A stretch of DNA of 40,658 nucleotides from Paracoccaceae bacterium (lineage in GTDB: Bacteria; Pseudomonadota; Alphaproteobacteria; Rhodobacterales; Rhodobacteraceae): positions 1 to 40,658 of the forward strand of contig JAIXPH010000010.1 in assembly GCA_027486345.1 (NCBI GenBank), given 5' to 3'. Positions 28,307 through 37,700 of the stretch are shown here, one piece after another. The notes under the pieces were generated by a model, which did not search any database, was not told where the DNA came from, and saw only the letters and a list, made by a program, of their open reading frames with translations. Made by a program: the position numbers and the translations under genes. How positions within the stretch are numbered: position 1 is the stretch's first letter; each line of letters begins with the position of its first letter.

Positions 28307-28714
28307 TCAGCGGATTTCGCAGAGTGCCGTCCCGGTATCCACCACAACCCGCGCATCGAAGGCGAGGCCGTAATAGACGCTTTCGGCGGAATCCTCTGCG
28401 CCCTGCGGCGGATGAGCCCGCAAACGACCGCGCGCCATGTCCCGGCTTTCGATCATGCAGGTCACCGGACGGTTCGTCATGCCGGGGGCCAGACGGTAAA
28501 CCTCCATCCCGCGGGCACGGGCCTTTTCGCGGTCGAGCGTGCCACAAGACATCTCAAGAATGTCATGGAATCGCCCACTGACGGGGTCATAGATGGTTTC
28601 GCCCGCGCTCAGTTCTTCAACAGGGGTGAAATCTTCGGGCTCGACTCCGGTACGGAGAAGGGTCCCGGCCGCAAACATGCGGACGGACAAAAATGTAAAT
28701 GACAGGTCGGTCAT
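28307..28714 (-). CDS. Small protein resembling a diverged, cysteine-less Hint domain
   Basis: I recognise no named family, but both ends of the 135-residue product align by eye with the Hint domain of the giant neighbour. The N-terminal FAAGTLLRTG...VEELSAGETIYDP (14-44) matches [10 protein letters not shown]...[13 protein letters not shown]. The C-terminal VYYGLAFDARVVVDTG (113-128) matches [18 protein letters not shown]. The residue before Phe14 is Met, not the nucleophilic Cys, and the C-terminal His is replaced, so self-cleavage is not expected. The middle is shortened. It starts 75 bp downstream of the giant gene's stop on the same strand, with a strong hairpin between. A possible role as chaperone, inhibitor or partner of the giant protein is inference. 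Confidence 0.65.
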   Translation of the reverse strand: MTDLSFTFLSVRMFAAGTLLRTGVEPEDFTPVEELSAGETIYDPVSGRFHDILEMSCGTLDREKARARGMEVYRLAPGMTNRPVTCMIESRDMARGRLRAHPPQGAEDSAESVYYGLAFDARVVVDTGTALCEIR

Positions 28715-28745
28715 GGCAGCAACACGTCCCAAAACTCTTATCCTT

Positions 28746-28779
28746 GGAATGGCCCGTCACCCCCATGACGGGCCATTCC
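28746..28779. terminator. Strong hairpin after the giant RTX gene
   Basis: Perfect 14-bp arms (28746-28759 and 28766-28779) flank a 6-base loop, ten bases past the stop codon at 28789. The plus strand has T5 shortly after the stem; the minus strand has only A-rich sequence followed by GTTTT further on. It probably stops or limits transcription from the giant gene into the small Hint-like gene. Confidence 0.65.
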
Positions 28780-28788
28780 ACGCTCTTT

Positions 28789-31700
28789 TTAGTCCGCGGC
28801 GGTCTGAACCAGCAATTCGGCGGCAAGTTTCGCCTCAGAAGCCTTCAGGCTGCGGCGGACGCTCGGACCATAGGCCGAGAAATCCTCTTCGAGCATCGGG
28901 AAGAGATCGAGGATCTCTGCCCGCGCCTCTTCGGCCAAGGCGCCCCATCCCTGTTGGCCAGGGTGGAAAGACTCAGACGGAGAGCCTTCAGCATAGACGA
29001 TTTCATGTACATCAAACAACATATGGAAGTATTCCACAGTGTTTCCGATTTCGCGCCTAATCGTCCGGTCATTGACCAGCATTTTGGCGGCCGCCAACAC
29101 CTCCGTTTCGTCGTAGAGCAGCTCCGCCTGCCAGCCTGACAGCAGCATCCGGTGCTGCGGGCTGACCCGCAGCGTGCGGCTGTTGCCCAGCACCCCGGCC
29201 TCGATCACGATGGGCGCGAACTTGCCCACCGCCTCGACCGTGGTGGACCCGATCCAGCGGATCGGCTGATAGCCGTGGTCCAGCGTCAGCACCAGATCGC
29301 CGGGAACCAGCGTCTCGATCTCACGCTCGCCCGCCGCCGTCATGATCCGCGTGCCGCGGGTGAAGCAGACCACACCGGTGTTTTCGGTGTTCAAGAGGTT
29401 GGCCGCCACCGCCGCGCCGCCGTTCTGGATCAACAGACCGCCAGCCTCGTTCAGCACGCCGTCCTGTTGGTCAAAGCGCAGAAGGTCCAGCGCATTGTCG
29501 AACAGTTGGCCCGGATTTGCCGCATTCCACGCCGCCAGCGTCGCCGCGTTGTAGAAGGAGGACAGGTTGACGAAGTCGTTGTCATCCTTGTTCGCGCCCG
29601 CCAGCCCGGTGGTGATGCCGGTGGTGGCATCGAAGTCGGTGATGACATCCGCCGTGGTGCCGTCCGCGACAAAGACATCCGGCCCGGTACCACCGGTGAG
29701 ACGGTCGATCCCTGCCCCACCCGCCAGCGTGTCGCGGCCCGTGCCACCCGCGAGGGTGTCATTGCCGTCGCCACCCGCCAGCACATCATTGCCCTGACCG
29801 CCGTCGAGGCTGTCATTGCCGATCCCGCCATCGACGGTGTCGTTGTCCACACCGCCATCCAGGCTGTCATTGCCGTCGCCGCCGGTGATCAGATCGCTGT
29901 CATCGCCGCCGCGGATGGTGTCGTTGCCCTCCCCGCCGTCGATGGTGTCGGCATTGTTGCCCGTCAGCGGATCGCCCAGATCATCGGCAATGTCGGCCTG
30001 CGGGAACAGCGGATCGCCGCCCTCGATCAGGTCATCGCCCTTGCCGCCAAGGATGCTGTCGCGCCCTTCGCCACCGGTGACCGTGTCATTGCCGTCGCCT
30101 GCGTCGACCGTGTCATTGTCGATGCCTGCGTCGATGCTGTCATTGCCGGTTCCGGCATCGATCAGGTCGGCGTCGTCGCCGGTCAGGATCGTGTCGTTGC
30201 CAAGGCCACCCAGCACGGTGTCGCGGTCGTTCAGCGGGTCGGCATCCGCCGGGATTGCGGGCACCGGGCCAAAGCCGGGGAAGCCTGCGTCGGGTGAAGC
30301 CACCGCCGCGCGGGTGTTGATGAAGTCATCCCCATCCCCGCCATCGACGCTGTCGCGCCCGTCGCCGCCGGTCAGCGAGTCACGGCCCGCACCCCCATCG
30401 AGGATGTCGTTCCCGGCATCGCCCGTCAGCGTGTCATTGCCATCCTCGCCGCGCAGGGTGTCGTCGCCTGCGTCGCCTTCCAGCCGGTCGTCGCCATCGC
30501 CACCGGTGAGGGTGTCGTTGTTGTCGCCGCCCGCCAGGCTGTCGTCGCCCGAGCCGCCCGCGATGGTGTCATTGCCCGCATCGCCAAGGATGCGGTCATT
30601 GTCCTCACCGCCCGAGAGGCTGTCATTGCCAGCCCCGCCTGCGATGGAGTCCTCGCCCTCATTGCCCGCCAGCGTGTCGTCGCCTGTACCACCGGCAAGG
30701 GTGTCGTTGCCCAGACCGCCCGAAAGCGAGTCGTTGTTCGCCCCGCCGTCGATGCTGTCGGCCCCGTCGCCGCCCGCCACGGTGTCATTGCCGTCACCGC
30801 CGGTGATCACATCATTGCCGTTTTCGGCGTCGATGCTGTCATTGCCGGTGCCGCCATCGACGGTGTCGTCGCCGCTGCCCGCGTTCAGGCTGTCGTCGCC
30901 GCCCCCTGCGGTCACAGAGTCGTTGCCGTCCCCTGCCGCCACGGTGTCATTGCCGCTGCCGGTGGCGATGCTGTCATTGCCCGCGCCAGTGCCGATGTCG
31001 ATCGGGCCTGTGGCCGCGCCGCCGGTGATCGTGTCATCGCCGCTGCCGGTCAGGATCTTCTCGATCTCGGCAAAGGTCAGGTCGGTTGCGCCATCCGCGT
31101 CGAGCCCGTTGACCGTGCCGGTTTCCGGGTTGGCGTTATAGGTGACCGTCTGCGCCGACGTGCCCGAGGACAGGTCGAGGATGTCGCCCGCATCGCCATT
31201 CTCGGTCCCTTCCGGGTTGCCCGAGGTGGCATCGGTGCCGCCATCGATGGTGGCGTTGACATTCGCACCGCCATCGCTGCCGTCCAGCGTGAAGACGTCA
31301 TCCCCGCTGCCGCCCGTGGCGCTGTCCGCCCCGCCGACCGCGATGTCGTCATCCCCTGCACCGCCTGCCAGCGTGTCGGCACCCGTGCCCCCTGCCAGCG
31401 TGTCAGACCCTGCCCCGCCGATCAGCGAGTCATTGCCATCGCCGCCGGACAGTTGGTCATTCGCGTCGCCGCCATCCAGCGTGTCAGCCCCCGCACCGCC
31501 CGAAAGCGTGTCGTTGCCTTCGTTGCCCAGCAGGCTGTCGGCCCCCTCGCCGCCGATCAGGCTGTCATTGCCCTGACCACCGGCCAGCGTGTCCTCGCCA
31601 TCGTCACCGGACAGGATGTCATTGCCATCCCCACCGATCAGGCTGTCGTTGCCGACATTGCCCGACAGGCTGTCATCGCCGGTGCCGCCATCGACCGTGT

Positions 31701-34700
31701 CATTGCCCAGACCGGCATCCACCGTGTCATTGCCCTGACCCGCATCGACGGTGTCGTTCAGACCATCGGCCCCGTCGATCATGTCGCCTTGGGTGTCGCT
31801 GAACGGCATGCCGCCCGCGCCCGAGGTGGGCGTCATCGGATCGCCACCCGCCGTCCCGTCGATCACGCCGTTGGAGTCGACCAGCACCCGCTCGATTTCC
31901 GAGAACTGGATGCTGACCGTCTGGCCCAGCGCGTTCTGGTAGGTGGCGGTGCCGGATTCGGGCCCGCTGAACACCACCGAGACGCCCGCCAGACCGCGCA
32001 GGTCCAGCACATCGCCCGAACCGCCGTTGACGGTGTCGGTCAGGTCCTCGCCCGCCTCGCCGCCGACCACGGTGATGGTCGCCGTGCCGGGCAGGGACGG
32101 GTCGATGCGGAATTCGTCATCGCCGTCGCCGCCCTCGCCCCGGTCGCCCGCGCCAAGGATCAGGTCGTCGTCCTGACCGCCACCTTGCAGCGTGTCCGCG
32201 CCATCGCCGCCGGTCAGGTTGTCCGACCCGTCGCCGCCTTGCAGCAGGTCATTGCCCGCGCCACCCGACAGCGTGTCATTGCCCGCATCGCCCGAGAGCT
32301 GGTCATTTCCGGTGCCGCCGGTCAGTTGGTCGCCATCCGCACCGCCCGACAGGGTGTCGTCATCCGCCCCGCCGTCCAGCACATCATTGCCCGCGCCGCC
32401 GGTCAGGCTGTCATTGCCAGCCTCGCCGTTCAGCGTGTCCTCACCGAGGTCGCCTGTCAGCGTATCCGCGCCCGTGCCACCAGAGAGCGAGTCATTCCCC
32501 TGACCGCCATCCAGCGCGTCGGCATCCGCCCCGCCGTCCAGCGTGTCGTCACCAAGCCCGCCGATCAGGCTGTCGTTGCCCGCATCGCCGGACAGGCTGT
32601 CGGCATTGTCGCCGCCATCCAGCGTGTCGCTGCCATCGCCGCCCGACAGGGTGTCGTTGCCGTCGTTGCCCGACAGGCTGTCGTCGTTCAAGCCGCCCGA
32701 CAGGCTGTCCGCCCCCGTGCCGCCCGCCAGCGTGTCGTTGCCGGCATCGCCCGACAGTGTATCCGCCCCCGCGCCACCGATCAGGCTGTCATCGCCGACA
32801 TTGCCCGCGACAGAGTCATTGCCGTCGCCTGCATCGACCGAGTCATCGCCTTGTCCGGCATCGACCGTGTCATTGCCCGCGCCCGCCTGAACCGAGTCAT
32901 TCAGCCCATCGGTGCCGTCGATCTGGTCGCCCTGCGCATCGGCATAGGGCAGACCGCCCGGCCCGCTGGTCGGCGTCATCACATCGCCCGCCCCGGTGCC
33001 TTCGACCACACCATTGGCCGAGGTCAGGACCGTCTCAATCTCAGAGAAGGTGATCGTGACAGTCTGGCCTGCGGTGTTCTTGTAGGTCGCCGTGCCCGCC
33101 TCGGAGGTGCCCGAGATCGGATCGGGGTTGGTATAGGTCACCACCACATCGGTCAGACCGCGCAGGTCCAGCACATCGCCAGCGCCGCCGTTGGTGGGAT
33201 CGCTCAGATCCTCAACCGCCTCGCCGCCGATGACGGTGACCCCCGCCGTGCCGGTCAGCGACGGATCGACCGAGAATTCGTCATCCCCGTCGCCGCCCTG
33301 CGCCAGATCACCGGCACCGACGAGCAGATCGTCGTCGCCCGCGCCCCCGGCCAGCAGGTCATTGCCCGCGCCACCCGCCAGCGTGTCGGCCCCGTCGCCG
33401 CCCGACAGCGTGTCGTTGCCCGCACCACCGGTCAGACTGTCACGGCCTGCGCCACCCGACAGGCTGTCATCGCCCTGACCGCCGTCCAGCGTGTCATTGC
33501 CCTGATCGCCCGAGAGCGTGTCGCTGCCCTCACCGCCCGACAGGCTGTCGTTGTTATCACCGCCCGACAGGCTGTCGTCATTGGCGCCACCGTCCAGCGT
33601 GTCGTCGCCTGAGCCACCGGCCAGCGTGTCGTTGCCTTCGTTGCCAGACAGGCTGTCGGCCTCTGCCCCACCGTCAAGGCTGTCATTGCCCAGACCACCC
33701 GACAGGGTATCCGCGCCTTCGTTGCCCGCCAGCATGTCGGCACCATCGCCACCGATCAGGCTGTCATTGCCCAGACCGCCGGTCAGGCTGTCATCGTTTG
33801 CACCGCCGTCGAGGGTATCGTCGCCCGCGCCACCCAAGAGGGTGTCATTGCCTTCGTTGCCCGTCAGGCTGTCGGCATCCGCGCCGCCATCCAGACGGTC
33901 ATCGCCAAGGCCACCCGCCAGCGTGTCAGCGCCTTCGTCCCCGGCCAGCGTGTCGTTGCCGACCCCGCCTGCCAGCGAGTCATTGCCCAGACCACCCGTG
34001 ACCGAGTCATCGCCCGCGCCAGCCGCGACGGTGTCATCGCCAACACCCGCCGCAACCGTGTCATTGCCAGCCCCGCCGTTGACCGAGTCATTGCCCGCGC
34101 CGGTGGCCACGTCGATCGGCCCAAGGGCCGCGCCGCCATCCACCGTGTCATTGCCAGTGCCGGTCAGCACCTTTTCGATCTCGGCGAAGGTCAGGTCCAC
34201 GCCCGCATCGGCATCCAGTCCGTTGACGGTGCCATTCTCCGGGTTCGCGCCGAAGATCACCGTTTGCGGCGTGGTGCCTGCCGAGAGGTCAAGGATATCG
34301 CCCGCATCGCCATTCTCGGTCCCTTCCGGGTTGCCAGAGGTGGCATCCGTGCCGCCATCCACCGTGGCCGCCACATCCGTGGCGATGTCGGTCGGATCGA
34401 GGGTGAAGACGTCATCCCCGCTGCCGCCAAGGGCAGAATCCGCCCCGCCGACCGCGATGTCATCGTCACCCGCGCCACCGACCAGCGTGTCGGCCCCCGC
34501 ACCACCGGCCAGCGTGTCAGACCCTGCCCCGCCGATCAGCGAGTCATTGCCATCGCCGCCTGCAAGCGCATCATTGCCCGCACCCGCATCGACCGTGTCA
34601 TTCCCGGCAGAGCCGGTGACCGTGTCATTGCCGGACCCCAGCAGCACCGTCTCCACCTCGGCAAAGGTCAGCGTGCCGGAGGGACCGGCCAGCGTGCCCG

Positions 34701-37700
34701 ATTCCGGGGTGGCCAGCGTCAGCGCCACGCCTTCGGTCAGAGGACGCGCGTCCAGCGTGTCGCCCAGAACCTCGCCCGTTTCACCGCCCAGGATGGTATC
34801 GTTACCAAAGCCCGGCTGGATCAGGAACAGATCGTCGCCGCCATCGCCGGACAACAGGTCATTGCCCACGCCGCCGATCAGGCTGTCGTTGCCCTCACCT
34901 GCGCCGATGGTGTCATCGCCCGCGCCGCCGATCAGGCTGTCATTGCCATCGGCCCCGGTCAGGCTGTCATTGTCAGCCCCGCCGTCAACGGTGTCATCGC
35001 CGGCGCCACCGGCCAGCGTGTCATTGCCGCCGTTGCCGGTCAGGCTGTCATTGCCAGCCCCGCCGTCAACATTCTCGGCCCCGGCGCTGCCGGTTGCGGT
35101 GTCATTGCCGCCGCCCAGACGGATGTTCTCAATCTCCGAGAAGCTGACGGTTGCGGTGCCATCGCTCAGCGTGCCGGTTTCCGGCGCGGTGAAGGTCAGG
35201 TTGATCGGCGCGGACAGAGCCGAGGCATCGAGCGTATCGCCGACCACCTCGCCGGTCTCGCCGCCCAGAACAGTGTCGTTGCCGGGGTTCGGGGTCAGGG
35301 TGAAGGTGTCGTCGCCACCCTCTCCCGCCATGGTGTCGGCACCGGTGCCACCTGCCAAGGTGTCGTTGCCCGCACCACCGCGCAGCGTGTCGGCCCCGGC
35401 GTCGCCCGCCAGCAGGTCCGCGCCATCGCCACCCAGAAGCGAGTCGGCATCGTCGCCACCCGCAAGTGTGTCATCCGCCGCGCCACCGTCCAGCGTGTCG
35501 CTTCCGGTGCCACCGGCCAGAACGTCCTTGTCCTCGGCGCCCAGCAGGCTGTCGTCACCGATGCCGCCGTCGATGGTATCGGCCCCCACGCCGCCATCAA
35601 CGGTGTCACTGCCATCGCCGCCCGACAAAACGTCATCGCCGCTGTTGCCAGAGACCGAGTCGTTGCCAATCCCGCCTTCGACGGTGTCGTTACCGTCGTT
35701 GCCCGACAGGGTGTCGTTGCCTTCGCCGCCCACGACCGAGTCCGCGCCGAAGCCCGCGTTGACCACGTCATTGCCCGCGCCGGCAAGGATGGTATCGTTC
35801 ACACCATCCGCGCCATCGACCTCATCGCCCTGGAAGTCGACATAGCCGGGGTCGATCGGGTCATTGCCCGGGGTGCCGTCCACGATGGCGTTCGGGCTGG
35901 TCAGAACCCGCTCGATTTCCGAGAAGGCGATGGTGACCGGGCCATTGGCCGACACATAGGTCGCCGTGCCGGATTCCGAGGTGCCGGTCAGCGGATCGGG
36001 GTTGGTGTAGGTGATGACCACATTGGCCAGACCGCGCAGGTCCAGCACGTCGCCCACGCGCCCGCCGGGGTTGTTGGTCGGATCAAGGATCGCTTCCTCG
36101 TCCGTCTCGCCGCCCACAACGCTGATGGTGCCGCTGCCGGTGACGGCCGGGTCAAAGCGGAACTCATCATCGCCCGCGCCGCCCGTGGCGGTATCACCCG
36201 CGCCAAGGACGAAGTCATCATCCTTCAGGCCGCCGACTAGGCTGTCATTGCCATTGCCACCCACCAGCGTGTCCGACCCGTCGCCGCCGTCGATGACGTC
36301 ATTGCCGTCGCCGCCGGTCAGGCTGTCATTGCCCGCGCCGCCCCTGAGGGTGTCATTGCCGGTGCCGCCGTCAATGGTATCGTTCCCATCGCCGCCGCCC
36401 AGACTGTCATCGCCGCCGCCGCCGTTCAGGGTGTCATCGCCGCCCGCGCCATCGACCGTGTCATTCCCGGTCGAGCCGGTGACAGAGTCGTTGCCGCTGC
36501 CAAGGGCGATGCCTTCGATTTCCGCGAAGTTCAGCGTGGCCGTGCCATCCGACAAGGTGCCGCTTTCCGGGCTGGTCAGAACCAGCGTGGTCGGTCCGAC
36601 AAGACCCGAGGCATCCAGACGGTCGCCGCCTGCGATTTCGCCCGCCTCGCCGCCGACGATGGTGTCGGCCCCGAAGCCCGTTTCGATCACGAAGCGGTCG
36701 TCGCCCGCCTCGCCCAGCAGGCTGTCTGCCCCCGTGCCGCCCACAATGGTGTCGTTGTTGTCGCCACCCGCGATGGTGTCGGCACCGATGCCGCCGGTCA
36801 GGCTGTCATTGCCTTCGTTGCCCGAGAGGGAGTCATTCCCTTCGTCGCCCGAGACGATGTCATCGCCCGCGCCGCCGCCGATGGTATCGTTATCAGCGTT
36901 GCCCGACAGCGTGTCGCGCCCGGCACCACCGAGGATCGAGTCATTGCCCGACCCGCCGGTGACCGAGTCATCCTCGGTCCCGGCATCGATGGTGTCAGCC
37001 CCCGCGCCACCGCTGATCAGGTCGTTGTCGGCCCCGCCGAGGATGTCATCCGCCCCGTCGTCCCCCGACAGCGTGTCAGCGCCTGCGTTGCCAAGCAGGA
37101 TATCATCACCGATGCCGCCCGAGACGGAGTCATCCCCCGCCCCTGCGGTCAGCCCATCGTTGCCCTGACCGCCAAGGATCGTGTCATTGCCGCTGCCGCC
37201 CGACATGTTGTCGTTGCCGTCGCCCGCGTCGATGAAATCGTCGCCATCGTTGACGGCGGTGGTCAGATCGTTGCCGTCGCCGCCAAGGATGGTGTCATTG
37301 CCCGCATCGGCGTTGAACCAGTCGTCGCCAATGCCGCCCTCCAGCAGGTCGTCGCCCAGACCGCCTTGCAGCGCGTCATCGCCTGCATCGCCGCTGACGG
37401 TGTCATTGCCGTCACCCGCCTCGATCTGGTCATTGCCCTCGCCGCCGGTGAGAGAGTCGTGCCCGGCGTCGCCATAAAGCGTGTCATCGCCATCGTCACC
37501 GGCGATGATGTCGTCATTGTCACCGCCCCGGATCAGGTCATTGCCAACGCCACCGCTGAGGGTGTCATTGCCCTCGTTGCCGAAGAGCTGGTCATCGCCG
37601 CTGCCGCCCTGCACGCTGTCATTGCCCGCGCCCGCGGTGACGCTGTCACTGCCCGAACCGGCAAGGACGGTGTCATTGCCAAGGCCCGCCTCGACCGTGT

